Assembly: GCF_012926525.1 (NCBI RefSeq)
Contig: NZ_JABBNI010000016.1
Location: 32,442 to 96,441 of the forward strand
Direction of reading: 5' to 3'
DNA from: Clostridium muellerianum
GTDB lineage: Bacteria; Bacillota; Clostridia; Clostridiales; Clostridiaceae
DNA: 64,000 bases
Shown here in pieces: positions 46,641 through 55,971 of the stretch (position 1 is its first letter; every line of letters begins with the position of its first letter). The notes beneath the pieces are model-generated. The model was not told the DNA's origin. It was given only the letters and a program-made list of their open reading frames with translations, and did no database searches. The translations under genes and the position numbers were made by a program.

Positions 46641-47548
46641 TTAATTTCTCCTCCTTCAGTAAGGTCAAGAAATATTTCTTCAAGTGACTTTTGTACTTCT
46701 ACAAATTTAAATATTTTATTACCATCTAATACTAACTGTTTTAAAATATCATCTGCTTCCCTGCCTTCAGGCTTCAAGAAAATATCTTTATCTTTTAACT
46801 TAAATTTGCATCCATAATTATTTAATGTATCCATAGTGCCTTGTAAATTCTTTGAGCCTATACAAATTTGCCCCTTACTTTTTGCATGTAATTCATCAAG
46901 GGTTCCTTGAAACAATATATTTCCTCTATTTATAATACCAATGTCATCTGCTATGAGTTCAATTTCGCTTAAATTGTGGCTAGATATAATTACTGTCATA
47001 TCATAAAGTTTTGGAAGTTCCTTAATGAGACCTCTTATTTCATGAATTCCAGATGGATCAAGTCCATTAGTAGGTTCATCTAATATTAAAAGCTCAGGTT
47101 TTGATATTAAAGCCTGTGCAATTCCCAATCTCTGCTTCATACCCAATGAAAATTTATTTACCTGTCTATTTTTCCATTCAGTAAGCTTTACCACTTCTAA
47201 AACTTCATCAATGTACTTATGGTCAAGTTCTAAAAGTTCTGCCGTTACCTGAAGGTTTTCGTAAGCTGTTAAATTTCCATAATAGGATGGTGCCTCCACC
47301 ATAGAGCCCACCTTTCTCAAAATATCTATTCTATTTTTTCTCAAATCCATACCAAAAATCTTAACTTGCCCCTTTGTAGGTTTTATAAGTCCCAAAAGCA
47401 TTCTTATAGTTGTTGATTTTCCTGCACCATTAGGTCCTAAAAAGCCATAAACCCTTCCTTTTTTAACTGTTAAATTTATACCATTTACTGCTTTAAAATC
47501 TTTAAATTTCTTTGTCAAATTTGCTGTTTCTATAATTTTTTCTGACAT
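46637..47548 (-). CDS. BcrA/LanF-like ABC transporter ATPase
   Basis: 303 residues. Walker A GPNGAGKSTT, signature FSLGMKQRLGIAQALI, Walker B LLILDEPTNGLDP and H-loop SSHNLSE are all present. It heads the ABC operon, divergent from its probable two-component system at 47967-50265. Repeat copy 5 and an AACCTTA direct repeat lie in the shared upstream region. Confidence 0.92.
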   Translation of the reverse strand: MSEKIIETANLTKKFKDFKAVNGINLTVKKGRVYGFLGPNGAGKSTTIRMLLGLIKPTKGQVKIFGMDLRKNRIDILRKVGSMVEAPSYYGNLTAYENLQVTAELLELDHKYIDEVLEVVKLTEWKNRQVNKFSLGMKQRLGIAQALISKPELLILDEPTNGLDPSGIHEIRGLIKELPKLYDMTVIISSHNLSEIELIADDIGIINRGNILFQGTLDELHAKSKGQICIGSKNLQGTMDTLNNYGCKFKLKDKDIFLKPEGREADDILKQLVLDGNKIFKFVEVQKSLEEIFLDLTEGGEIK

Positions 47549-47572
47549 TATTATGCCTCCTTTAATTAACTT

Positions 47573-47732
47573 GGCATCTGAAAGAAAATAATTAGTCCAG
47601 ATGCAACGGATATCTTGAGTCAGGCAAGGAAGCAGGTTCCAGAGATAGTTGAACTCTATCTAAGGGTTCTGCCGACGCCGCATGACAGAAAATAGACTAG
47701 TAGGTTGACTTATTATTTTTTTGAAGATGCCT
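47573..47732 (-). repeat. ~160-bp palindromic repeat element, copy 5 (inverted orientation)
   Basis: Complete copy in opposite orientation. Read on the minus strand: AGGCATCT...AGATGCC, CAGAACCCTT, hairpin AGATAG/CTATCT, then CTGGAACCTG. It lies in the divergent region between the ABC operon and its two-component system, upstream of both promoters. Confidence 0.85.
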
Positions 47733-47778
47733 TATATGTTTATATACTAAAGGTCCAAGCTTAAATTTCATTTATGGC

Positions 47779-47800
47779 AACCTTAACGGAACCTTAAAAT
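47779..47800 (+). promoter_or_regulatory. Putative response-regulator direct repeat
   Basis: AACCTTAACGG is followed at once by AACCTTAAAAT, an 11-base-period direct repeat like those bound by OmpR/PhoB regulators. It lies between the ABC operon and the divergent regulator gene and could serve either. Confidence 0.55.
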
Positions 47801-47966
47801 TTTTCTACTTAATTAAAAAATATGTAAACAATGCTATAATTGTAGTGATTATAATTGGTGATTTAATTAGAATTGAACAATGTTATAATATAAATTTGTT
47901 TACAGGGAAAATAATACAAGCCACTAATAACAATGAAATAGCTTTTATTATTTATTAATGTAATTT

Positions 47967-48755
47967 ATGAAAAATAGAATGAAAGGAAAGGAAGTGAATT
48001 TTAGTGAGAATGGAATACTTATTCTCATTAAAATATACATGTATAATATTTTAGATAGAAAAATTCTTTTAATTGATGATGAAATAGAACTATTAAAACT
48101 TATGGAAACAGTTTTAAAAAAAGAAGGTTTTAGAAGAATATCTAAAGCCACAAATGGAACAGATGGCATAAAAACATGTAAGATAGAAAATCCAGATATA
48201 GTAGTCTTGGATGTTATGCTGCCTGATATAGATGGGTTTGAGGTATGTAAACGCATTAGAGAGTTTTCCTTTGTTCCAGTCATTTTTTTATCTGCAAAAT
48301 CTGACGATGTTGATAAAATTCTTGCTCTTGGCTTGGGTGCAGATGACTATGTAACTAAACCCTTTAGTCCTAAGGAGGTTGCTTTCAGAATAAAGGCACA
48401 TTTAAGAAGAAATATATACATAAAAAATGAATTGTCTTTAAAGGAAGATAAAACATCCTTTGGTGATATCGTTATTGATTTTCAAAAAGGAGAAGTATTA
48501 AAATTGGGCGAAAATATAGTACTCACCCCTAAAGAATATCATTTATTATGTTATATGGCTCAAAATGCTAATCAAATATTAACCAAGCAAATGATATGTA
48601 ATGAAGTTTGGGACGACGACTATGAAGGATATGACAATACCATAATGGTTCATATGAGAAAACTTAGGCAAAAACTAGAAAAAGATCCTTCTAATCCTGA
48701 ATATATTACTACAGTTAAAGGACTTGGGTACAAGCTTCATATATCAAAACAATAA
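47967..48755 (+). CDS. OmpR/PhoB-family response regulator of the LanFEG-like cluster
   Basis: Up to 262 residues, but conserved sequence begins near MYNILDRKILLIDDE, so the ATG at 48039 may be the true start; no start has a well-spaced ribosome site. The receiver has IDDE, VVLDVMLPDIDG and TKPFSPKE. The winged helix ends ITTVKGLGYKL. It is followed by its kinase. Confidence 0.87.
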   Translation: MKNRMKGKEVNFSENGILILIKIYMYNILDRKILLIDDEIELLKLMETVLKKEGFRRISKATNGTDGIKTCKIENPDIVVLDVMLPDIDGFEVCKRIREFSFVPVIFLSAKSDDVDKILALGLGADDYVTKPFSPKEVAFRIKAHLRRNIYIKNELSLKEDKTSFGDIVIDFQKGEVLKLGENIVLTPKEYHLLCYMAQNANQILTKQMICNEVWDDDYEGYDNTIMVHMRKLRQKLEKDPSNPEYITTVKGLGYKLHISKQ

Positions 48756-48852
48756 GAATTTAATTATGATAAGAAAATTACGCATCCATTTAAAAAGTCC
48801 ACTTTTATTTTTAAAAAGTCCAATTTTACTTTAACCTTTGAGGTGAAAATAT

Positions 48853-50265
48853 ATGAAAATTTTAAATAGAATCAGAACCAATTGGTCCCTTACGACAAAA
48901 TTTTTAGCAACACTAGTATTTATAATTATAATTGAATTCTTTGTAAACCTTCTTTTTTTAAGATTTACAATTGTATATACAAAAAAAAATTTCAATGCAC
49001 TTACTTCTGAAGGTTTTACATTAAATTTCTCTGAATATATAGATTTTAAGGATAATAAGCCTTTTGTAATTGAAGATGGAAAAAAGCAAATCTTAGATAA
49101 TAATACCTGGATTCAAATAATAGATGAAAATCTTAAAGAAGTATACTCCTTTAAGAAGCCAAAGGAAGTTCCTTCCACCTATAAGCCAATAGATTTAGTT
49201 CATATTCATAAGTATGATATAGCAAATAGTTCTGTATTTATAAGTGAAAAAAAGTATAATAGTAAAAGTTTTGCTTATATTATAGGCTTTCCTCTTAATC
49301 GCGTTGCAAAATATACTTTAACTTTTAATCCAAGTGAGATTAAAAGCTTTTTAGGAGGTGAATTTATTGTTTTAATAGCTATAAACATACTAATTGCAAC
49401 AATAACCTCCTACTTTATATTTGGAAAAAGAATGGCTAAACCTCTTGATAACATAATAGATGGCATTAACACACTTTCTAAAGGAAACTACGAAATAAAT
49501 TATTCAGAATATGGAGTTTATAAAAATGTATTTATCAATTTAAATAATTTAAGCAAAACTCTTAAGGAAAATAAAGCTAAAAGAGAAGAAATAGAAAAAA
49601 TGCGTGAACTCTGGATTTCTTCTATATCCCACGACATAAAAACACCTTTATCTTCTATAAAAGGATATTCTGAAATCATGAAAGACCCTGATTACATTTT
49701 TTCCAATGATGAAATTGTTGAGTATTCAGAAATAATATACAATAAATCTGCATACATTCAAACTTTAATAGAAGATTTAAATTTTACTTACAAACTAAAA
49801 AATAAAGTAATCCCCCTAAAAAAAGAAAAAATAAATATTACTCTTTTGCTTCAAAATATAATTATAAGCATTTTAAATCATCCTTGTTATTGCAATAGAA
49901 ATATAAATTTTCACTTTGAAAAAGAAAATATACAAGCTTTTGTGGATGAAAAACTATTTAAAAGAGCATTAAGTAATTTAATCTTTAATGCCTTAGTTCA
50001 CAATGATAAAAATGTTCAAGTGGATATATCCATTTATGAAAAAGAAAAAGTATATATTACACTAAAGGATAATGGTAAGGGTATAGCTAAAAAAGATTTA
50101 GATTACATTTTTGAAAAATACTATAGAGGTACAAATACTAATACATCAATTGAAGGTTCTGGCTTAGGCATGGCAATTTCCAAACAAATAGTAGATGCTC
50201 ATGGAAGTCAAATATACGTAGAAAGTATTTTAGGTGTAGGTACTACTATATGTATAATCCTGTAG
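48853..50265 (+). CDS. Sensor histidine kinase of the LanFEG-like cluster
   Basis: 470 residues with two membrane helices, an extracellular domain of about 125 residues, HAMP, and a complete core: SSISHDIKTPLSSIKGY, NLIFNALVHN, LKDNGKGI, FEKYYRG and GSGLGMAISKQI. AAAGTCC-containing direct repeats lie just upstream. It partners with the regulator at 47967-48755. Confidence 0.92.
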   Translation: MKILNRIRTNWSLTTKFLATLVFIIIIEFFVNLLFLRFTIVYTKKNFNALTSEGFTLNFSEYIDFKDNKPFVIEDGKKQILDNNTWIQIIDENLKEVYSFKKPKEVPSTYKPIDLVHIHKYDIANSSVFISEKKYNSKSFAYIIGFPLNRVAKYTLTFNPSEIKSFLGGEFIVLIAINILIATITSYFIFGKRMAKPLDNIIDGINTLSKGNYEINYSEYGVYKNVFINLNNLSKTLKENKAKREEIEKMRELWISSISHDIKTPLSSIKGYSEIMKDPDYIFSNDEIVEYSEIIYNKSAYIQTLIEDLNFTYKLKNKVIPLKKEKINITLLLQNIIISILNHPCYCNRNINFHFEKENIQAFVDEKLFKRALSNLIFNALVHNDKNVQVDISIYEKEKVYITLKDNGKGIAKKDLDYIFEKYYRGTNTNTSIEGSGLGMAISKQIVDAHGSQIYVESILGVGTTICIIL

Positions 50266-50478
50266 TTTTATGTATTTTTATAAAAATTAGCAGCATTGTA
50301 TAGAATGACATTTTTGCAAGTCCAAGTCCAATTTTAACCTTATTGGCACCTAAATTGGCCTTTTTAACATATAATTTTAGTATTTTTGAAATAATCAATA
50401 TATACTCTTGCAATTTTGTGTTTATTTAATTATAATATATTTATGGTTAATAATAAATATAAATACGAGGTGAGGCTT

Positions 50479-51156
50479 ATGTACATTATTTCTGATTTTA
50501 AATTTCAATTGAATAAAACTAAGATTATTAATGCAGTTAAGTCTTATTGCCAAACACCTCCTTATGAGGAATTGAGCAAAATCTACGATGACTTACTTCC
50601 TATGTTAAGAGAAATTTCTAAACCTATTGGTATTTTTAAAATAGATAATCAAAATGAGGAACTAAATTCAACTGTGATCAATAAATGTTCTCATATAGTT
50701 TATTCTTTAGTAACCATTGGAGAAGGTTCTGTAAAAAAAGTGGATAACTTTTTTGAAGAAGGTAAATTTTACGAAGCTGTATTACTAGATGCTATGGCTA
50801 GTTCTTACCTTTTCAATGTAAGCTCAGAACTTTTTAATTCTATATATAAAACCACTAAAGACATGAATTTAGGTCTTACTTGTAAAATTGCTCCAGGGGA
50901 TGGAGAAATTGATTTAGAATACCAAAAAAATATAGTAAATAAATTCAATAATGAAGATATTCATGGCATAAGTGTCATTGATAAATATATGCTTTATCCT
51001 TCTAAATCCATGTCCTATGTTTATGGTGCTGATGCAAGTATAGCTTTTAATCGCAAAGATCATTCCTGTGCAAACTGCTATAATACTTTCTGCACTATGA
51101 GAGATACTTCAGGTAGTATTAAAGGTCCCTTTTTAAAAGAATCAAACTGCGCTTAA
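50479..51156 (+). CDS. Methionine synthase (MetH) activation-domain-like protein
   Basis: 225 residues from the ATG at 50479, which has GAGGTGAGG immediately upstream (the frame opens 21 codons earlier). VLLDAMASSYLFNVSSELF resembles the LLDAxGS segment of stand-alone vitamin-B12-dependent methionine synthase activation domains. The C-terminal SCANCYNTFCTMRD has the CxxC...C pattern seen in that group. Family members are thought to help reactivate or bind corrinoid proteins. Identity is moderately sure. Confidence 0.6.
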   Translation: MYIISDFKFQLNKTKIINAVKSYCQTPPYEELSKIYDDLLPMLREISKPIGIFKIDNQNEELNSTVINKCSHIVYSLVTIGEGSVKKVDNFFEEGKFYEAVLLDAMASSYLFNVSSELFNSIYKTTKDMNLGLTCKIAPGDGEIDLEYQKNIVNKFNNEDIHGISVIDKYMLYPSKSMSYVYGADASIAFNRKDHSCANCYNTFCTMRDTSGSIKGPFLKESNCA

Positions 51157-51162
51157 AAAATT

Positions 51163-51192
51163 TGAGGATGGAAAAATTTTCATTCTCTTTTA
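51163..51192 (+). terminator. Weak terminator after the MetH-activation-like gene
   Basis: GAGGATGGAAAA pairs imperfectly with TTTTCATTCTC and is followed by TTTTAT. Confidence 0.5.
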
Positions 51193-51246
51193 TACTTCAT
51201 TTATTTTATTATTTACTGCAGCTATTTTTATTTTGAATTTTCTATT

Positions 51247-51585
51247 TCAGTAATCATCTTTTTCTATTCTTCTACTATAATTCTTCCATCGTTTACAATC
51301 ATATCCTTTACAATTATCAAAAATACTCCTGTTTGCTAAAGCATGCATTACAAATATTGGGACAGACAGCGTATTAAGCATTATATAAATAGCTTCCATA
51401 AAAGGTTTAGTTCCTAAATCAGTTACCAAAACGTGAATATGAATTATCTCCCAACCCGCTGAAAATGCAACCCATTTTATAATACTCTCATTATCTAACT
51501 TTTTAAGAGTAAACTTAGTTTTATATACAATAATAGAAGCTATGATTGAAGATAGAATAGTTAAAGTAACACATCCTAATGTAAT
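51247..51585 (-). CDS. Small membrane protein without a standard start codon
   Basis: The coding-like frame runs from TGGATTACA (near 51588) to a TGA at 51247: two hydrophobic helices (VTLTILSSIIASIIVY and a later IYIMLNTLSVPIFVM) with a basic tail. A very strong AAGGAGG lies right before it, but the only codon well placed is ATT (51585); the GTG nearby is in another frame. This could be a real ATT start, a small frameshift, or start lost by mutation. The family is unknown. Confidence 0.5.
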   Translation of the reverse strand: MTLGCVTLTILSSIIASIIVYKTKFTLKKLDNESIIKWVAFSAGWEIIHIHVLVTDLGTKPFMEAIYIMLNTLSVPIFVMHALANRSIFDNCKGYDCKRWKNYSRRIEKDDY

Positions 51586-51627
51586 CCACCCTCCTTATGC
51601 ATATTATTGATTTTTTATGAAAAACTT

Positions 51628-52005
51628 TCACGTATTATCTACTTTCTTATGTAAAATAGCCTTTTCTACCTCATCTATTAATGCATCTTCATCAAAAGGT
51701 TTTATTACAAAACCTCTAGCACCTAATTCTATAGCTTCCTTTATGAAAGCTTTTTGTCCCATAGATGAGCATACAATTATTTCTGCCTTAGGATCTATTT
51801 TCATAATTTCCTTTATGGCTTCTAACCCTGACATTTCATTCATCATTAAGTCCATGGTAACTACATCAGGTTTTAATTCTTTATATTTAACTATAGCTTC
51901 CTTACCATTAGCAGCTTCGGCCAGTATATTTATTCCATGCTTATTGAATATTTTCGTTATTAAACTTCTCATAAACATAGAGTCATCTACTATTAGTACA
52001 CCCAT
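51628..52005 (-). CDS. CheY-like single-domain response regulator
   Basis: 125 residues, receiver domain only. Acidic pair at 7-8 (VDDS), phosphoacceptor Asp52 (VTMDLMM), SSMG at the switch threonine position (a serine here) and KPFD with the conserved lysine. It could relay chemotaxis or sporulation signals; no kinase is adjacent. The chemoreceptor gene at 53063-55063 is nearby. Confidence 0.92.
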   Translation of the reverse strand: MGVLIVDDSMFMRSLITKIFNKHGINILAEAANGKEAIVKYKELKPDVVTMDLMMNEMSGLEAIKEIMKIDPKAEIIVCSSMGQKAFIKEAIELGARGFVIKPFDEDALIDEVEKAILHKKVDNT

Positions 52006-52256
52006 AATAAAGCTTTTCTCCTTCAGTTTTCTAGTTTGTTATATCCACATCATTCTTCCAAACTTATATTTTAACCTTCCATAATATATTAAAACAAATT
52101 TCAAATTTTTTCAAATATCACTTTTATTTAATTATTATCTACCAATAACTGTATTTAACAGTCATCTATCATCTATTCTTTTTTCTGTTTTTATGCTACA
52201 ATTTATATTATCCTAGTTATTAACTACTACTGTTAAACAAATGGAGTGATGAAAAA

Positions 52257-52934
52257 ATGGATAACTTAATAACATGCATAATTGGAGCTTTTCAAATTAC
52301 TCTTTTAGACATAGTGCTTAGTGGTGACAACATAGGCGTTATAGCTTTAGCCACTAAAGATTTACCTGAAAAATATGCTAAAAAAGCTTCTGCTATAGGA
52401 GTATTTGCTGCAGTTACACTACGAATAATATTTACATGTTTTGTAACATACATTCTCTTAATAGAATGGCTTCCTATAAAATTAGTAGGCGGACTTCTTC
52501 TTATTAAAATAACCTGGGACTTTATAAAACCCAGCGATAATAATGAAACTGCTCGCGTAAACCATTCTAATAAATTTATTGGTGCCATTTGGAGCATAAT
52601 CATAGCAGATGCCACTATGAGCTTAGATAATGTGCTTGCTATTGCCGCGGCAGCTAATGGCAACATAGTACTTGTTATATTTGGACTTATACTCAATATA
52701 CCAATTATATTTTTCGGGAGCCAATATGTATCAAAGCTAATGAAAAAATATCCTATTGTCATATATCTAGGTGGTGCAATTCTTGCTCATACATCTTTTA
52801 AAATGATTTTGCAGGATAAGCTTTTAATCCCTTTTATACCTAATATAATTGCACTTTTAATTCCAAATATTGCTGCAATTTTAACTATACTTTATGGATT
52901 TTACATAGTAAAAAGAACAGTAAGCAGTAACTAG
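52257..52934 (+). CDS. TerC/YjbE-family membrane protein
   Basis: 225 residues and about seven helices. DIVLSGDNIGVIALA and ADATMSLDNVLAIAAAANG are the two acidic metal-pathway motifs of TerC. Family members are linked to manganese export or metal loading of exported enzymes. No yybP-ykoY manganese riboswitch was recognised in the 250-base upstream region. It ends before a nested palindrome that separates it from the convergent chemoreceptor gene. Confidence 0.9.
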   Translation: MDNLITCIIGAFQITLLDIVLSGDNIGVIALATKDLPEKYAKKASAIGVFAAVTLRIIFTCFVTYILLIEWLPIKLVGGLLLIKITWDFIKPSDNNETARVNHSNKFIGAIWSIIIADATMSLDNVLAIAAAANGNIVLVIFGLILNIPIIFFGSQYVSKLMKKYPIVIYLGGAILAHTSFKMILQDKLLIPFIPNIIALLIPNIAAILTILYGFYIVKRTVSSN

Positions 52935-52941
52935 ATTTTAT

Positions 52942-53053
52942 ATAATAAGAGGCTGACGCATTAAGAAATTTATATACAATATATTGCTTTGAAAATTAAT
53001 GACAAACGCAATATGTTGTAATGTTTATTCTCAGTGCCGCAGCCTCTTATTAT
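52942..53053. terminator. Large nested palindrome, probable bidirectional terminator
   Basis: Outer arms ATAATAAGAGGCTGACGCA and TGCCGCAGCCTCTTATTAT enclose a second pair TACAATATATTGC/GCAATATGTTGTA (52975-52987 and 53008-53020). It lies between the convergent TerC and chemoreceptor genes. The size (112 bp) exceeds an ordinary terminator. Confidence 0.7.
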
Positions 53054-53062
53054 CCTTATATT

Positions 53063-55063
53063 TTAAATATTAAACTTTTCTACTAGAGAATTTAGTCCAT
53101 TAGCAAGCTTTTCCAACTCTAATGATGCTTCTACTACACTTTCAAGTCCCAAAGCTTGTTCATGAACAGAAGCAGTTACTTCCTCTGTAGTTGCTGCTAT
53201 TTCCTGAGACACAGAACTTACATTTTCCACTTGAGTTAAAACTGAATCTTTATGTGAGTTTATTTGTTTTAATGAATTATCTACAACTGAAACACTTTCT
53301 TCCAGCTTCTCTATAGAACCATATATATTCTTAAATGATTTATTAGTTAATTCCATAGTTTCACCTACTGTTTTACCTAATGATACTGTACTTTCCATCT
53401 TACTTAGAAGCTTACTTACATTTTCCTTTATTTCAGTTATAACTTTACTTATTCTAAGTGCTGATTCTTCAGACTGCTCTGATAGATCTTTAACTTCACC
53501 AGCAACAACAGCAAATCCCTTTCCAGCCTCTCCTGCACGAGCTGCTTCGATACTAGCATTTAAAGCTAAAAGATTAGTTTGCTCTGTTATAGAAGCTATA
53601 GTTTCCGTTATCATACTAATCTCATTAGACTTTTCTGCCAATCTTTTTATTTGCTCTGCTACTTCTTCATTGGATTTAGAAGTTGCCTTAAAATTATCAC
53701 TCAATTCACGAACTACTTTGGTTCCATCTTCAGTTGATTTCTTTACATCCCCAGATATTTTCACCATATGGTTAGCTTTTTCCATTGAGATTTCAACTTC
53801 ATTTCCAAGCTTAATTGTTAGAACTTCACTTTCATTCATAGATTGTGCTTGATTAACTGCCCCCTCTGATATTTCGGAAACTACTTTTGATATTTCTTCT
53901 CCCGCTTTATGAGAAGTTTCAGATATATGTTTAAGAGCATTTGATGATGTATTAATATTACCAGAAACATTTTTTATATTACTTATTATATCTACCATCT
54001 CGTCCCTAAGCACATTTACACTATCTGTTATAATTTCAACTTCATATATAGTATTTTTTTCTTTAATTACCCTACATGAAAAGTCTCCATCCTGCATTTT
54101 ATTAAGTACTTTTTCTAATTCTATAAACGGATTAGTTATTGACTTTGAAAATACACTTCCAACAAAGGATAAAACTAAAAATGAAATTAAAGAAATTAAA
54201 ACTGTAATATTTCTTACATGATTAACTCTTGCAGTTAATTCACTTTTAGGTATAAGTGCTGCAGTTACCCATCCTGTAGAACTATCCTTCATAGTGCATA
54301 TTCTAAAACTTGAGCCATTTATACTGTCCTCATATATATTATTATCAGGATTTAACATAACCTTAGAAATCCATGGTAAATCTTTAGCATTTTTCCTAAA
54401 CAGCGATTTATCCTTACTTCCTATAACATCTCCCTGACTATCTAATAATAAAGTATATCCACCAGTTCCAATTTTCTTATCAGAAATTAATTTTGACAGA
54501 TTATCCAGCTTTATATCCATTGCAGCTACCCCTAATGTTTGTCCGCTAGAAGGGTCTTTAACTACCTTAGCAAAAGTTACCTCTAAATTTCCCTTTTGGG
54601 CAGCATCTTCATATGGGTCTGTTATAGCAACCTTTCCATCTTTACTTATTGCATTCTTATACCAATCCCTATATCTTGGATCAAAGCCTTCTGGAAGCTG
54701 TTGAGAAGGTGCTAATATCATACTACCTGCAGCATTTGCCATATAAGCATTGGTTACATCCTTATGAGCTTTTACAAATCCATTTAAATTTTGAAATAAA
54801 ATTTTTCCGTAATCTGGATTTGAAGCAGTATTATAATCATTAGCTTCATTTATTATCATTTCCAGGGATTCCATATTTTTTTTACTTTCTTTATTTATAA
54901 TGCTGCTTATTTCTTGAGAATTACTTTTAAGTATTGTATCAAAATCCTCCTCAAAAGATTGGCTTTGAGATATGTAACTATAAATACCTACTATTAACAA
55001 TGGTATTAATGTAGCAAAACACAATAAAGTTATAATACTTTTTCTAAGGGTTTTTTTGTTCAT
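53063..55063 (-). CDS. Methyl-accepting chemotaxis protein, dCache type
   Basis: 666 residues: an N-terminal helix, a large extracellular dCache-like sensor (about 35-280, with WYKNAISKDGKVAITDPY), second helix, HAMP, then the signalling domain with the hairpin tip EQTNLLALNASIEAARAGEAG and flanking methylation helices. It senses small ligands, commonly amino acids, and signals via CheA/CheW encoded elsewhere. Confidence 0.93.
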   Translation of the reverse strand: MNKKTLRKSIITLLCFATLIPLLIVGIYSYISQSQSFEEDFDTILKSNSQEISSIINKESKKNMESLEMIINEANDYNTASNPDYGKILFQNLNGFVKAHKDVTNAYMANAAGSMILAPSQQLPEGFDPRYRDWYKNAISKDGKVAITDPYEDAAQKGNLEVTFAKVVKDPSSGQTLGVAAMDIKLDNLSKLISDKKIGTGGYTLLLDSQGDVIGSKDKSLFRKNAKDLPWISKVMLNPDNNIYEDSINGSSFRICTMKDSSTGWVTAALIPKSELTARVNHVRNITVLISLISFLVLSFVGSVFSKSITNPFIELEKVLNKMQDGDFSCRVIKEKNTIYEVEIITDSVNVLRDEMVDIISNIKNVSGNINTSSNALKHISETSHKAGEEISKVVSEISEGAVNQAQSMNESEVLTIKLGNEVEISMEKANHMVKISGDVKKSTEDGTKVVRELSDNFKATSKSNEEVAEQIKRLAEKSNEISMITETIASITEQTNLLALNASIEAARAGEAGKGFAVVAGEVKDLSEQSEESALRISKVITEIKENVSKLLSKMESTVSLGKTVGETMELTNKSFKNIYGSIEKLEESVSVVDNSLKQINSHKDSVLTQVENVSSVSQEIAATTEEVTASVHEQALGLESVVEASLELEKLANGLNSLVEKFNI

Positions 55064-55274
55064 GATATACCTCCTTATTAGCTGTTAATTTGAAAAAGTC
55101 TGAATTTTGTAATATTTTACATTTTTTTATTAACTACTATTATATCAAAATAAAAAAGTTTTACAAATTATATTTTTAAGTAAAATATATTTAATTGTGT
55201 TTTCTATTGGTACTAATAACACTATATACATGCCATAAAAACTTATCTATATTCAAAATATATAGGTGAGGTAG

Positions 55275-55904
55275 GTGATTTTCTTGAAAAAAAAATTTAT
55301 TACATTATGTACATTTGTGTTTCTATTGGTAGGCTGCAGTAAAGCGTATGCTCAAAATACAACCTATACTGTACTACCAGGAGATAGTATGTGGAAAATT
55401 GCAGTTAAATTTGAAGTTGGATTAAGTGAGATTATATCTTTAAATCCTCAAATTAGCAATCCATCTATGATTTTACCAGGACAAAAGCTAACTATACCAA
55501 ATATTCAAGATGTAAAAACTATTGAGAATAAAGTTATATCTTTGGTAAATGCAGAAAGATCAAAATCTGGATTGCAGCCTTTTAAAACCAATTGGGAGCT
55601 TTCAAGAATTGCAAGATATAAATCCCAAGATATGATAAATAAAAATTACTTTTCACATACATCGCCAACTTATGGTTCTCCATTTAATATGATAGAAAAC
55701 TTTGGCATAAAGTTTTCTGCAGCTGGTGAAAATATAGCTATGGGTCAAAGAACTGCTGAAGAAGTTATGAATTCCTGGATGAATTCTCCAGGACACAGAA
55801 GCAATATTTTAAACCCTACTTACACCGAAATAGGTGTAGGACTAGCAAAAAATGCAAATGGTCAGTGTTATTGGACCCAAATGTTTATAAAACCTATGTA
55901 CTAA
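55275..55904 (+). CDS. LysM-CAP (SCP/PR1-like, YkwD) lipoprotein
   Basis: 209 residues starting at GTG (or TTG at 55284), behind AGGTGAGG. A lipobox (LLVGC) follows the signal helix. LysM: TYTVLPGDSMWKIAVKF. CAP domain: LVNAERSKSGLQPFKTN, HTSPTYGSPFNM, GENIAMGQRT and SPGHRSNILNPTYTEIGVG. CAP lipoproteins of clostridia are wall-associated, of uncertain function. It shares the LysM class with the tandem phosphatase. Confidence 0.92.
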   Translation: MIFLKKKFITLCTFVFLLVGCSKAYAQNTTYTVLPGDSMWKIAVKFEVGLSEIISLNPQISNPSMILPGQKLTIPNIQDVKTIENKVISLVNAERSKSGLQPFKTNWELSRIARYKSQDMINKNYFSHTSPTYGSPFNMIENFGIKFSAAGENIAMGQRTAEEVMNSWMNSPGHRSNILNPTYTEIGVGLAKNANGQCYWTQMFIKPMY

Positions 55905-55910
55905 TTAAAT

Positions 55911-55957
55911 ACTCAACTTTCACAAATTGAAATCTATCCAAACTGTGAAAGTTGAGT
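55911..55957. terminator. Bidirectional terminator between CAP lipoprotein and cysteine desulfidase
   Basis: ACTCAACTTTCACA and TGTGAAAGTTGAGT form a strong stem between two convergent genes. Confidence 0.8.
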
Positions 55958-55971
55958 TATAAATATGATTT

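Noticed and set aside
52006..52256. Manganese (yybP-ykoY) riboswitch before the TerC gene
   Set aside because: I looked for its conserved paired loops and found none; the region is plain AT-rich DNA.
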